From NCBI GenBank assembly GCA_964030785.1, contig OZ034966.1, forward strand, positions 8,485,152 to 8,549,151: a stretch of DNA of 64,000 nucleotides, read 5' to 3'. The notes below the pieces were generated by a model, which was not told where the DNA came from, made no database searches, and saw only the letters and a program-made list of their open reading frames with translations. Both the position numbers and the translations under genes were made by a program. The stretch comes from Siderastrea siderea. Lineage: Eukaryota; Cnidaria; Anthozoa; Scleractinia; Rhizangiidae. How positions within the stretch are numbered: the stretch's first letter is position 1; every line of letters begins with the position of its first letter. Shown in pieces: positions 13,145-25,564 of this stretch.

Positions 13145-14127
13145 TTAGGGGCCGTTTACATGTGAGAGGGTGCATCTAGGTAGCAGAGTTTTCCTTCTCC
13201 TTTAATTTGTATTTTTCCTTCTCCTTAATCCTTTGTATTACGCAGTTCGTTTTACACGCAAGGGAGGGTGCCCCTAGGGGGTAGGGTTTCCCTTCTCCTT
13301 TGTATTACGCAGTTCGTTACATGCGAGGGTGGGTGCCCCTAGGGGGTAGGGTTCTACCTTCAAGGTAGGGAAACCTTACATGGTAGGGACAAGTTTTTTT
13401 GACATAAGCCCATGTAAAACCAAAAAGTAGGGCTAACCCTAGGTGGTAGGGCTATGTTTCGTCGTTCTCAGATTACCGCTGGCCACGCGCCAAATTCCAG
13501 CATGGCTTCGAACACTTCAAGCTAAGGTAAAAACCTGGAGAATATTTTCGAAGGCTTTAACTCCAAATAATGACTGAAAGTCAACCTGAAGGTTCAGAAA
13601 CGATGAGGGATGCAATGGAGGAAGATCTGATCGAGGAAAGCGCTTTCGAGGTCGAAGAAACCGGCCAAAACACCCAAAGAGCGAGCGCGAAATCATTTAC
13701 AAACAACAAACAAACGAAAAGCACCGGCAAGCCACAGTAAAAGCAACTAGAAGGCGAAAAGGTTTTCTTTGTCAACGGAGAAAGTGGAAGTTTTGTTAAC
13801 TCTTAAACAATTTTTTAAAACAGTTGTTTTTAAATAAACAAGTTTTACAACTCAAGTTCGCACAGTGCTGCTCTCTAGTTTAGCCTTTTAAAAAATTTGT
13901 TAGAAAAAAATTGTTTTAATTTTTTTCAATTGTCCTTTAGTTTAGCCCCCCGAGGTAGGGAAAATGCAGCTTACGTAAAATGGCGCTATCTCTTGACCTT
14001 GCTGTACTGGGGAGGGTGCCCCTACTACGTTCGAACTTTGCATGTAAAATGACGGTATCTTCAACCCTAGTAGGTCGGGTGCCCCTATCCCCTAGGGGTA
14101 CCATTTTTCCATGTAAACGGGCCCTTA
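13145..14127. mobile_element. PIF/Harbinger-like MITE with TTA target duplication
   Basis: TTA then GGGGCCGTTTACATG at the left is mirrored by CATGTAAACGGGCCC then TTA at the right. A 3-bp TTA duplication and GGG-starting inverted repeats are typical of PIF/Harbinger. The interior contains several GGGTGCCCCTAGGGGGTAGGG-like subrepeats near both ends. No transposase ORF is present. Confidence 0.7.
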
Positions 14128-14537
14128 ATCCAGACGGTCAATCGGCTTTCGAACGAAATGTTCCTGTTTAGAAGGACTGCATGTAGTCTCTGCCCCTTCC
14201 AAACAAATAAAAGCGGAGCGAAATGAGCGAGTCACTAGCGAGTGGCGATCCCGCAAGCCCGTATGTAATGGGGTATTATCACTATGGCTTACCAATTTTG
14301 AGTTTGTTGTATGTTTGTATATTTCTGTATTTTTTTGTTTGTTTTTTGCTGTTATTTCGGAATTGTAAGAGACTGCTTGCAGTATGTTTTAACCTGAGGC
14401 AGTTGACGTTCTGAGTTCACTGGTAAATAATTGTTTATACTTTGAGGAACTTTGTGGCTGAATGTTAGCTATACTATCTTATAACATAGCGAAATACATT
14501 CTTGCATCGGAATCGTACCTTGAGGAAAACTAAGATT

Positions 14538-14554
14538 TAATAATAATAATAATG

Positions 14555-14604
<50 letters not shown>
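14538..14604. repeat. (TAA)n microsatellite
   Basis: About 22 TAA units with one TGA interruption. Confidence 0.95.
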
Positions 14605-14721
14605 CACTTACTTGATCACTCCCCGTAAGGGGCTTTTATTTAAGGGACAATGAAAGAAATAATGTAAATGAACATAACAGCTTTTAAGAATCCCAACTGG
14701 CAGGGAGGCAGACCAGTTGGC

Positions 14722-14842
14722 TATTTACAAGCGTGACCGAGGAGTTGAACTCGGGTTTACCGAGAACAACTCCAGTTAGTGTTTAGGACCCGGGACCTCC
14801 AGATTTCAAGTCCCGCGCCCTAACCACTCGGCCACGCTGCCT
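14722..14842 (-). repeat. tRNA-Ser-like SINE
   Basis: Minus-strand reading begins GGCAGCGTGGCCGAGTGGTT, a tRNA box A context. It continues through a GGACTTGAAATCTGG anticodon arm like that of tRNA-Ser(UGA). The T arm is degraded (GGTCCCGGGTCC, then divergent sequence), so this is a SINE rather than a tRNA gene. Confidence 0.7.
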
Positions 14843-16860
14843 TTCATTTGCAATTTTTGTGAAGGAAGGGAACTTGGCTTCAATGAAACTTCGTCGGAAA
14901 CGTAGCGTGAATAAGTTGGCAGGCGACTCGCGCGCCTGCTTGGCTAGCTGGAACGGAACCCCTCACTGATTCGACTGATTCCCAGGTACCAAAGGATTGC
15001 TACAACTGAACGGGACGCACAACATTCTTGGACTTCAACTTGTTTAATCGTCTTCTATAATCCTCGAAGTAAATCCACAGGCGGCGCGAAGTACATCGAT
15101 GTAAATCCCCGTTACAAAGATTAGAGTGCTCTATTTATGCCATTTAAAAGCGCATCATCCTAGTTACACAGCTTTTAGGCCTAAATAAACTTAGCTAGAG
15201 GATTAACGCCTAAGTTTACCGAGCTTATGAACCTACTTTTCAATCCATTATTAGCTTGTTTGCACAGCTTCTGACACTAAGTAAAGAAAACTGAACTTAC
15301 TCTTAATTGAGCCAGTTGAGTTGTGTGCATAGCAAAGAGAGCTTTAACACTAAATGAAGTTTCGGGTTTACGTCGGTGTAAGAACCTGACAAGTTTTTCT
15401 TTGTTTGTTAGCTATTGTTATGTTGTACGCTATTGTTTAAAATGTTTTGTTTCCTTTATTTTACGTCATCCGTGAGTTTCACAGGTTCTTTAAAAGTATC
15501 TTTATTAAAAGTTTGCAGACAATATAGTTTCCTAAACAATAATTTATGACCGAAGCCCATTTTTTTATTTTATTTCCTCTTTTTGTTAAACCCACAAGAA
15601 ATGACGAAAAGTCTCGTTATGTTATGACTGATAAGATCGTTCTGTTACTTTGTTTTTCAGTTATCGTTCCCGTGTGGTCTATTGTTTAGTGTTTTGTTTC
15701 TGTTCCTACAGGTATGGAGGACAGAATCATTATTTATAGGGGAGCTTCTCGATAGAACAAAAACAAAATCATAACCAGAATGCCTTGTTCTGTCCTACTA
15801 CTGTTGCAGCATTTTCTGCTTCTTTTATTCCAAAGTGTTTGTTGTCTCGTAAGTATACACACATACACATTCATTCAAGATGTTTTAGTAAAAAGGTACA
15901 AAGATATATATAAAATATACATTCTTAATAGAAAAGGATATTCTGTTTCAAATGTTTCTTTTTTTCCATTAAACCTGATTAATCAACCAAAATCTGTCTC
16001 AAAAGAGTAAGACTTGTCATGATAAAGAAGAACACGAGGCTAGCCCCACAGCATTTTCCCGAATTAAAACAAAACAAAACACAAAAAAGGTTCGATACAA
16101 GGTCCACGTTGTTCGGCCATTTCTATTCTAATCAGTCTAGTTGGCTTCCGGGCGTAAAATTTCCCCACAGGTAGCTCAAGCTCGTAAAGGGGCCGTCAAC
16201 ATGACATTGCGTACATGCGTAACAGCGTTATATTTATATTTATAAGAGTTTGTATGGGAATATAACGATCGTACAAAATAGTTCAAAATATGGGAAAGAG
16301 ATTTAATAAAATCGGCTTACCTGCCCTCTTCTTTGTATAACTTGTGTTTCTATGGAATTCGGGGAAGCGATTCCAGTGCGTTTTAGGTTCTCTGTTTTCC
16401 TCTCCATTGTGATTTACTTGGCTGAAAACAATGGAGCGGCTTGGGTAAGCATAGTGAGCTGAAAAGCGCTAAATTTTCTGTTTAGCGCAAGCTACTTTGT
16501 ATTTTATAATTATTTACTACGGTGTTCCTCTCGTTATTTCCCCCCGTCCCCCTCCCCCTCCCCGCCGTCCCCCACGATAACTCAATGCCACTCACACAAG
16601 CCGCAATTTGTTTGGAGGCGTTTTTGCATAAATTGCATATATTTTCATTGACGCCAGGCATAAATTTTCCCCTCGTGTCAAATTACAGAACGCACGCCCT
16701 GACGGAATCCCTAGCTTGTGAGAGAAACATCATTACAGAAGTCGATCAATCGCCTCTCTCTCTGCCCTTTGAGGGCGAAGTTGAGCAAGACGAACTGCTG
16801 TTGTATTCCCTGTATTGAATACTCCGTGAAATTCGGAATAATGTGTAAATATCAGCTGTA

Positions 16861-19800
16861 ATGGCATCTAACTGCATGATCGGAGTCTCGGCCGTCTTTG
16901 TCGTGGCTGTGTGGGGAATCTATCTATTCGCATCCGTGGACAAAGGAACATTTAGAGGACCACTGCCCAAGAGATCGTTTCAGAAGCCGATTCACAAGGT
17001 AACAGTACAGATTCCATGGGAATATTTTGAGGTAGTAGTATAACTGAACATTGCATGTGATGTAGTATTAAAAAAATAAAGTGTAGACTGCGAGTAGTCT
17101 CTAATTTTGGCGATGGCGATTGTGGCGCGGGCGAAATACACACGCGCGCGCGAAAGTTCGAGGAGACGCGACGCGAAGGGGGCTCCCTTCGCGTCGCGTC
17201 TCCTCGAAATTTCGCACGCGTGTGTGCATTTCGTCCACCCCACAATCGCCATCGCCAAAATTAGAGACTACTCGCAGTCTAAATAAAGTGAGGATTGATC
17301 GAGAACCGGATTCACCTTCTGTGACCCCGGCTGTGACCAAAATCGATTCTACAAATAACTTTTAAAAACCAAAAGAAACTTTTTTCAAACGACTGAAGTG
17401 CGTGAAAACAGGGAAATTGCACTAGTTTTAATAGCTCCATTTGTAATGAGACTTTACCTTTTTAAGCTGTGAAAAATCCGCTACTTTATTGATCCTACAC
17501 CATTCGTGTCACGCCACTCGCGTAACTCTATATTATATAAACAAAAAAGCCGGCCGGGCCTCATCCTAGCTGTTGAAACCTCTTGGACTCTGAATAGCAC
17601 GAAGTGAGACATAAATCATAAACATCGAACAGAAGAAAGGAAGGCAATATCGCCTACAAAACATCATTAATATGCCCAATTCGACTCGAGTGTACTCGTA
17701 CAGGAGTCTCTTACGACACGACGATGTGTGATCGCATGATCACATGGCTACTATCATCATTATTTGTTGCGTATTTTATAACCAGGTTGAACTGAAACGA
17801 TCACGATGGCAAGGTTTTTTGTTTTGTTTTTTCTTTTTTGGTCTTCGTACTATTTTTTTTTCCATCACGTACGTAAATACATGTATATCTGCTAAAATAT
17901 CATAATGGCAGGAGATCTTAGCAAGCTCTGTTGAGCTTTTCTGAGAAGATCCCCTCAGTTCAATAATCTGATTTAAACTAGCAGATGGGTTTTCTTACTA
18001 AATCTATCATTAACACGGGTTAACTATAACTAGAGTATATACTCTACGTATTACACTTGATTTTGTATATAATCTCTTGTTAATTTCTTAAAAGAATTAT
18101 ATGATTGTGACATTCTTAATTCCTTAGGTAACTCGTTCCAAATTTGTGCTCCCCTGATTTTTAAAGAAAATTTCCCGTAATTTGTCCTCCTATAATTAAT
18201 ATATATGTTTGATGCAGAACGAGTATTATGACCATGCATTTCTTTGTTTAATGTAAAGTAATTAGTCAAATAATTTGGCAAGTTGTTATTAAAATATGAG
18301 TACATAAATAGTGCAGTAAAGTACGTATTTAGTTGATATATGTTAAGCAATTTAAGTTGTAGGAATAGTGGTCTAGATTCCTTATTATATTTTGCAAAGG
18401 TCATGATTCTAACAATTTTTTTCTGAACCCTGAATAATGGTTTCAGCCTGGTTGGATAAGTACTTGTCCAAATGATATTGCAGTATGTCAAGTACGGATA
18501 TACCATAGTGTAATAAATTGTCTGTAAAGTTTTGAGAGACAGATAGTGTCTCACCTTAGCCATAATTCCTGTCATTTTTGATATTTTACTCACAACTTGG
18601 TCAATGTGATGTTTCCACGAAAGCTCCTCATCTATGTATACACCGAGAAATTTTGTGTATTTTACTAGCTCAATTGGTTGTTCATTTATCTTGATTGAAA
18701 CTGTCTGATTTAATTTCCTTTTTTGGGATTTGAAAATTATAAAATGTGTTTTCTTGATATTTAAGGAAAGTTTATTTGCACAAAGCCAGCGTTCAATTTT
18801 CTTAAGTTCCTGGTTCACAGTTTTGTTTAATGTATCAATATTTTTGTGGCTGTAAAACAAATTTGTGTCATCAGCAAAAAGAATGACTGATAGAATCTCT
18901 GAGCACCTAGACATATCATTCATATAGATAAGAAACAGAAGGGGCCCTAAAACGGACCCCTGTGGTACTCCACATTTAATTGTCAATCTTTCCGATTTCT
19001 CAAACTTATATTTCACTATTTGTTTTCTGTTTGTTAAGTAGTTTGTAAACCATTCTAGGACTATTCCCCTAATTCCATAATGCTCAAGTTTTTTTAGTAA
19101 TATTTCATGGTTAACTGTATCAAATGCCTTCGCAAGGTCTAGGAAAACTCCAACTGTATATTCACCATTTTCTATTGCTTGCAGTATCTTAGTCATTAAC
19201 TCAATAGTTGCCAAATTTGTTGAATGCTTCTTGCGAAAACCATACTGACTTTGAAATAATATATTGGTTTTATCAAGGTATTTAATAACTCTTTTATACA
19301 TGATCTTTTCTAATATCTTACTGAAACAGGAAAGAACAGAAATTGGTCTATAATTATTAAATTCCTCCTTATCGTTAGCCTTAAGAACTGGAGTAACAAG
19401 AGCAATCTTCAGGTCATTGGGTATAACTCCAGTGAGAAAAGACTGATTGTAAATATATGTAAATATATGTTAAGTTTTCGTTTTCTGTTTCAATTCTAAG
19501 CAATTATAACGCATCCGTAAGAGTCTTCCGCTCGCTCGCCAACGCCGGATCACGAAAGTCAGCCGGATGTCTACGAATGTGAGAAATTTTGGAAACTAGA
19601 AAGTATTTTCAGGATCAGGATTTTTATGCTTTCAAAGGTGATTAAATTTCCAGTGTGTTCTCTTCGTTTTGTAGGAGAGCTAGTTCCAGATCTAACAATG
19701 ACAGCGAGTACTGTTAAAATAAATAACATGGAAATTCATTGATATTCCATTTGCAGGTGTCAGTAAAACGGCATGTACTTAAACCCGGAACGCCGGAACG

Positions 19801-22800
19801 CTTGAACGCCGGAACGCTTGAACGCCGGAATGCTGGAGAATATTAAAAGCAGGAACGCCGGAATACTAAAATCCGGAACGCCGGAACACTTAAACCCGGA
19901 ACGCCGGAACACCAGAATACTTAAGAGGCTCTGAGAATCGTCGGACAAGCTCAGAAAATCGAAAATCCTGATAACTTGGCAGAAGAACACTTTTGGGGAG
20001 CTATCTTCGAAAATATTACTTAAACCTTCTGGAATTCTATTATTTTCTGGAAATCCGGAAAAACGGTTTTGCTTAATTTATTACGCAATAATCAGGCTTA
20101 AAATTAACAAATTGAAAACGCTTGCTTTAAAACCGTTTGCAACGCAAGCAAACAATTTTAATTTTAAATGATAGCAATACCCTTATACTTTCTATCAATG
20201 GGAATTGCATGGAGTTTTGCTTTATTTGTGTGGTTTGGTGGTTCTTTGAAACAAAGGCATTTTGTGCACTTCGGAAAAAGGCAAAAATTGGCAAACTACA
20301 GAGGCTTAAAATGGGTCTTGGTATGTCTAATATCGAATTGATATAAACGCTGTGATAATGTTTGGCCCTACTTCTATTATGATATGAAATAAAAAATCTG
20401 GGCAATTCAGGCTCGCGCTGACAAAAACAAAAATTCGCGAACCAGTGTTGCCAAAATTTGCATAATGAAATGAATGAAATGAAAAGTAGTAGTTTGGGTG
20501 AGCTCAATTTAGAGGATTTTATTCATTGAAGGCACACAAAGAATGAACTAAAACATTTCTTCGATCTATTCTTGCATTGTTTAGGGCTTGTACTATTTCT
20601 ACGTAAAACTAAAGAGAAGGAGAAGAAGTTTTAAAAGTTCTACACAAGCTGTTGCGTGACCCGTGTCACGTGAATATTTTTGTCAATTTGTCAACCTAAC
20701 TTATGGCAGTTTTTGAATGCGGTCTCCTACATTGGCCGCTGTTTTATGCATGGCTAGTTCTCCAGCGAATACCGTACGCATCCCTGTGTTTGGGACATAC
20801 TGTCATGTGCAGTTGATATTCTACTGGGACGAAAATTCCGACAGGCAAGTCTAGAATTAGTTTCGTATGCATATGACACTTTCTCTTCGAGAGAAGAAAA
20901 CTGCGACATAGTATGTTGTTGTGTACATTTACGTGACTCGATCGCTCTTTTCAAACGGCTACTAAGATATTGCGCGACTTTTTGAAATGACACTATTTTG
21001 GCCAGGAAACAAACGTGCATCATTATTATTATGATTTATACGTATTTGTCAAAACATGTGCTGTTTCTATCAATATTATCACACTTGTATAAATGTTTAA
21101 AATTAAACGCAAACCACGGACGTCCTGGCAGCGGGATCGGTATTTATGAATTCTTAATGCGGCTGTATATCTAAGAGATATCAATACACAGTTTGTTTGG
21201 TTTTACTTTGCAAGAACGCTGAGAACTCTTTCACAGTTTTGGAGTAAGAGATTTTCATTGAAGAATATTTTCACGTTTACATGAACGTGCAGTGATCGGT
21301 TGCGTGACTTGATTATTTTGAGTGGTACTTTGTGTTCCTCACCTTACACAGCCATTTTAGCTCTCAATTTATACGCGTACGTCAACTTTAATGATTAATA
21401 AAAGAAACTGTTTGGATTTTCGAGAACATTAGTGTTTTCCCAAAGAAACTGCAAATAACAAAGAAAGGCCACTGGTCCTGCAGAGTAAAGACATCTGACA
21501 AAATATGATAACCCACTGCACTCTTAAGTTTCACCAACAATTTTCTCCAAATTTGTTCGTAATTCTTCAGAAAGATAAATGAAGATACCAGCGAATGCAT
21601 CATCTAGTAAAAAGACCATCTGAAAATAGTTACAGTAAACGATTTGTCATATTTCAAGTCGTCCTTCCATTACAGTTTCTTTCCTATTATCCAAATTATG
21701 CAAATTTTGGCAACACTGGTTCGCGAATTTTTGTTTTTGTCAGCGCGAGCCTAAATTGCCCAGATTTTTTATGTCATATTATAATAGAAGTAGGGCCAAA
21801 CTTTATCACAGTGTTTATTTCAATTCGATATTAGATATACCAAGACCTATTTTAAGCCTCTGAAGTTTACTAATATTTGCCTTTTTCCGAAGTGCGCAAA
21901 ATGCCTTTGTTTCAAAGAACCACCAAACCACATAAACAAAGCAAAACTCCATGCAATTCCCATTGATAGAAAGTATAAGGGTATTGCTATCATTTAAAAT
22001 TAAAATTGTTTTCTGGCGTTGCAAGTTGTTTACAAACAAGCGCATTCAATTTGTTTAATTTTAAACCTGATTTTGCATAATTAATTAAGCAAAACCGTTT
22101 TTTCCGAATTTCTCGAAAACAATAGAATCCCAGAAGGTTTAAGTAATATTTTCGAAGATAGCTCCCCAAAGGTGTTCTTCTTGCAAGTTATCTGGATTTT
22201 CGATTTTTTGAGCTTGTCCAACGATTCTCAATATTTACAGTCAGAGCCTCTTAAACCCGGAATGTCGGAATACTTCAACTCTAAATGACCGATTTAAGAT
22301 ACACAAGATTGCTGAAGAGACGAACAACTAAGGTAAAGCCACGCTACATTATTAAGGTTACCTTCTGATCCCCGCCAAAACCATTCTCCTCACTATCCCC
22401 ACTTCAATTAACCCCCTGCCTTGCGTTTTCCCGCAACCATAATTATTATAATTTCTTCATTCCTGGGCTTTTTCGCGCTGCCATCGACATGGAGGACTCT
22501 CCAGCTAGGTAAGCGTATGTAGCTGAAAGTTTCTCTTTAACTTAACGCGTGTAAAGCATCATTTACAAAGTGATAAACTGTTATTCCCTTCCCAGTTCCA
22601 GCCAAAGCCCAGGGAAAAAGAGGTAAGATATTGAATCTTAACCAGTTAATGTCAGGCACATGGTGTGGCTTCACGTAATGACAGCAATACTGAAAATATC
22701 CAAGCAGTGTAAATGCTCTTAGTGACGAAAAAACTGTCTCAAAAACGCATACTTCAAGAACCCTGCCTGTATTTTTTTTTGAGCTTCTGAAGACATATGG

Positions 22801-24979
22801 ATCGTTGATTCGAACTCTCGTGGTATGTCGACGCCATGTTTCTTTAATCTGTTCTCCACTATTTTGGTTTAACGATCCATATGTCGTCACAAGCTCACCA
22901 AAAAAAAAGAACAAGCAAACTAACAGCCAAGGCTCTTGGTGTATGTGTTTTTGAGACAGTTTACCTCGTCACTAAGAGCATTTATACTGCTTGAATATTT
23001 TCAGTATTGCTGTTATTACGTGAAGCCACACCATGCGCCTGACATTTGTCAACTGAGTTATAAAACTGGTTAAGATTTAGCCTGTGAGCAGACGTCTCCT
23101 ATTTCCTTTGTTTCCCTTTTCCGCGTGAAGCAAAGGAAATAGGCGACGTCTTCGCGCAGGCTAGTTAAGGTTCAATGTCTGACCTCTTTTTTTCTGGGCT
23201 TTGGCTGCGACTAAATGAAAGGGTATAACAGTTTATCACTTTGTAAATGATACTTTAAACGCGTTAAGTTAAAGAGAGAAAATTTCAGCTACATACGCTT
23301 ACCTTGCTTGAGAGTCCTCCATGTCGATGGCAGCGCGAAAAAGCCCAGGAATGAAGAAATTATAATAATTATGGTTGGCGGGAAAACGTAAGGCAGGGGG
23401 TTGGGATGGGGATAGTGAGGAGAATGGTTTTGGCGCCGGGGATCAGAAGGTAACGTTAGTAATGTAACGTGGCTTAACCTTAATTGTTCGTCATTTCAGC
23501 GATCTTGCGTATATTAAATCGGTCATTTAGAGTTGAAGTATTCCGGCATTCCGGGTTTAAGTGTTCCAGCGTTCCGGTTTACGAATTCCGGCGTTCCGGA
23601 TTTAAGTGTTTCAGTGTTCCGGGTTTAAGTATTCCGGCGTTCCGGGTTTAAGTATTCCGGCGTTCCTGGTTTTAGAATTCCGGCATTCCGGCGTTCCGGC
23701 GTTCCGGCGTTCCGGCGTTCCGGCGTTCCGGCGTTTAACTACATGCCTCCAATTTTTGAGAGAAAAAAGAGAGTGTCTGCTATTGTACAGTGGAAGAGCC
23801 TTTTCCCTGGCCGGGTTATCCGTTGCAGTCACTACCTAAGAGATATTTATTAATTTACTAGTAACTCATCTCTCTTTTTATCAGCTCAACAGCAGCTTTT
23901 GTCAGCATCTTATAAACGTCGAGGGAAACGACGCTCTAGTGCAAGGAAGAAAAATACAAATAAGTGACACCAAGATCTATGAGAAGTATAAGGGTATAGA
24001 CTGCGATCATGTTAAACGATTTTACTTCGTTCATCCTCCACCTACACCAGCTGAGATGGACATGAAAATAGCTTACGTTATCGTGGCGTATAAAGGTGCT
24101 GGACTAATAGAGCAACTTTTAAGAGCTATTTACATGCCTCAAAACGTGTATTGCTTTCATTTGGACAAGAAATCATCGGATGAATTTAGGCGCGTGGTTC
24201 ATTCTTTCATTGACTGTCTGCCAAATGTGTTTGTCACAAAGAAATTGATAAACGTCGTTTGGGGCCACGTGTCTGTGTTACAAGCAGAATTAAACTGCAT
24301 GGAAGACCTTATTCACAGTGATGTACCGTGGAAGTATCTAATTACCCTTGTGGCGCAAGATTACCCGCTCTATAACAACAAAGGAATCGTAGAAGGCTTA
24401 AAAAAGCTAAACGGGCTTAACAACATAGAGAGTTACCCCATGCCGGAAAATTTTGCCTATCGCGCTGACAATATTTGGGAACTCAAGCAAACCGGAAATG
24501 GGAATGAACATGATGGATACAGAATGGACTGTACATGGAAAAAGAAGCCTCCACCTCCTCATAACATTACCATTATGAAAGGTTGGAACCATATAGCAGC
24601 GACAAGGAAATTTGTGGAGTTTGTTTTGTATGATAAAATTGCAACTGACTTTTACAAATGGTTATCAGACATTTACATCCCGGATGAAGTGTTTTTCTCT
24701 TCACTGCAGCGGCATCTGGGAACACCAGGTGGTTACCATGACAACGAAAACCCCGAATGGATCATGCGCGCATTCGGCTGGGTTGCTAATGGCGACAATC
24801 GACAGTGTTATGGCAAATGGATCAGAGAAAATTGTTGGCTTTCAACTCGTGATCTTCGCTGGGTTCTTGCCACGAAAAATCAATATAAGCTTTTTACACA
24901 AAAGATACCTTTCGAATTCGAAGAAAACTTGGTAGAGTGTTTAGCCACAATTGTCAAAGGCAGGAAATATCCAGCGTAG
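16861..24979 (+). CDS. Core-2-type beta-1,6-N-acetylglucosaminyltransferase (GT14), intact copy A
   Basis: This is a Golgi enzyme of the GCNT/Branch family that transfers GlcNAc in beta-1,6 linkage to O-glycans or related acceptors. Exon 1 is 16861-16998 (ATG; 46 aa; cytosolic MASNC then a hydrophobic signal anchor around residues 7-24; donor GTAACA). Exon 2 is 23885-24979 (acceptor TTTTATCAG, same phase). The joined product is 410 aa, close to the usual 400-440. Exon 2 has the conserved stem Cys (SSFCQHL), the start of the GT domain (KIAYVIVAYK), HLDKKSS, WGHVSVLQAEL, LVAQDYPL and a PDEVFF motif whose Glu (about residue 314) matches the catalytic Glu of the family. The C-terminus has DLRWVLATKNQYKLFTQKI. 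The 6.9 kb intron is packed with transposons. A second, damaged copy lies 18 kb downstream. Acceptor specificity cannot be told from sequence. Confidence 0.9.
17084..17281. mobile_element. Palindromic Mutator-like MITE with 9-bp target duplication
   Basis: This 198-bp near-perfect palindrome starts TAGACTGCGAGTAGTCTC and ends with its inverse. It is flanked on both sides by AATAAAGTG (17075-17083 and 17282-17290). A 9-bp duplication plus long inverted repeats indicates the Mutator superfamily. The arms match the 1.1 kb element at 54651-55751, so this is probably an internally deleted derivative. It sits in the GT14 intron, 85 bases after the exon 1 donor. Confidence 0.85.
17816..19470 (-). 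mobile_element. 5'-truncated non-LTR retrotransposon (LINE)
   Basis: The minus-strand ORF encodes reverse transcriptase from about 19447 to the stop at 18051. Upstream of the first Met (19301) the same frame reads FLTGVIPNDLKIALVTPV and NNYRPISVLSCFSKILEK, the start of the RT core. Following motifs are QYGFRKKHST, FLDLAKAFDTVNH, CGVPQGSVLGPLLF and the catalytic FADDTNLF. The C-terminal part contains HNTRSASN and WNELPKELR, common in jockey/CR1-type elements. The 3' end is A-rich (about 17816-17860 on +). There is no endonuclease, so the element is 5'-truncated and dead on arrival. It lies antisense in the GT14 intron. Confidence 0.85.
18051..19447 (-). CDS. LINE reverse transcriptase, partial
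   Basis: This is an open reading frame of about 465 codons, uninterrupted, covering RT motifs 0-7 plus the thumb and C-terminal region. FADDTNLF is the metal-binding active site. It lacks the N-terminal apurinic-type endonuclease and any gag-like ORF1. The frame is fully open, which suggests recent insertion. The clade (jockey/CR1-like) is a judgement from motif style. Confidence 0.85.
22265..23560. repeat. 1.3 kb palindrome
   Basis: The arms fold around about 22826, where GACATATGGATCGTT faces AACGATCCATATGTC. The outer ends read ACTCTAAATGACCGATTTAA and its inverse. The right arm is longer because a Mutator-like hairpin (23078-23163) is inserted in it. It lies inside the larger foldback structure. 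Confidence 0.8.
23078..23163. mobile_element. 86-bp hairpin MITE with 9-bp target duplication
   Basis: It starts TAGCCTGTGAGCAGACGTC and ends GACGTCTTCGCGCAGGCTA. The flanks are GTTAAGATT and GTTAAGGTT (one mismatch). The uninterrupted opposite palindrome arm shows the pre-insertion sequence, confirming insertion. Confidence 0.8.
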
Positions 24980-25450
24980 TGTTTTAACTTGACACCGTAC
25001 TTTTTGGTCAGCGGTTCATTGACGACTAGCTTTCAGATGGCAGAGGAGACTTGGGACGCCTGCGTCCACCCTACTGTAACTGCTAACCTCAGGCGTTTGC
25101 CCAGTCAACATCACTATCTTAAACATCTGACGTTAGCAGTTACGCCCGGCGTAACAGTTTAACTTACTGCGCTTTTCAACAACATGGGCACTGTGTAGTT
25201 CAGCGGTTACGTTTTTCACTGCCGTCAGTCATCGATCGTAGCGGGTCTTAAAGTTCAGCTCAAGAGGGACGAAAAGTCAAGTTCGTGCACCATGATTTGT
25301 GGATTTCGATCCACTTTGTCGGTTTCTTTTTTTTCACGATTAATGGGTTGTCGATGTGTAATAATTGTGATTGACAGCAGTAAAAAACGAAATCGCCGGT
25401 TGGATTTTGTAGTCCGGGGTTCGCGTGTTTTGAAAGGCGAAATAAGCCTG

Positions 25451-25564
25451 GCTCGGATGCTCGGATGCTCGGATGCTCGGATGCTCGGATGCTCGGATGC
25501 TCGGATGCTCTGATGCTCGGATGCTCGGATGCTCGGATGCTCGGATGCTCGGATGCTCGGATGC
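25451..25564. repeat. 8-bp minisatellite (CGGATGCT)n
   Basis: About 14 tandem units of CGGATGCT with a single variant (CTGATGCT). Because 8 is not a multiple of 3, all frames cycle through the same peptide. The long ORFs here (ASEHPSIR type) are artefacts. Confidence 0.95.

Larger units (their letters stand above)
12865..16860. other. Intergenic region between AP3M1 and the GT14 gene
   Basis: No host coding exon is recognised here. It holds a Harbinger-like MITE, a TAA microsatellite and a tRNA-derived SINE, each listed separately. The last 250 bases before the GT14 start share blocks with the flank of the second GT14 copy (TGTCAAATTACA and AATGTGTAAATAT), so they are probably promoter or 5' UTR. 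The 15000-16500 stretch shows nothing recognisable. Confidence 0.6.
19776..23737. mobile_element. Foldback-type composite element with minisatellite ends
   Basis: The outer ends are mirror-image minisatellites built from GGAACGCCGGAAC-like units (19776-19920, and its inverse 23540-23735). Just inside the left end, 19920-20510 is repeated in inverse at 21660-22255 with about 95% similarity by eye. About 1.15 kb of unique DNA lies between these arms. A second palindrome occupies 22265-23560. No transposase is visible. Long inverted repeats with tandem subrepeats at the ends resemble Foldback/Galileo elements. It lies in the GT14 intron, ending about 150 bases before exon 2. Confidence 0.65.

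Noticed and set aside
16522..16818. 98-aa ORF just upstream of the GT14 start
   Set aside because: It overlaps the region conserved between the two GT14 5' flanks, is interrupted in the paralogue, and has no domain; likely 5' UTR or promoter.
23606..23839. Repetitive SGVPAFRR-type protein
   Set aside because: It is translation of the GGAACGCC minisatellite; the mirror copy at 19760-19990 gives the same peptide on the other strand.
24407..24592. Minus-strand ORFs within the GT14 catalytic exons
   Set aside because: They are shadows of the conserved plus-strand frame; the same shadow occurs in copy B at 44789-44974.
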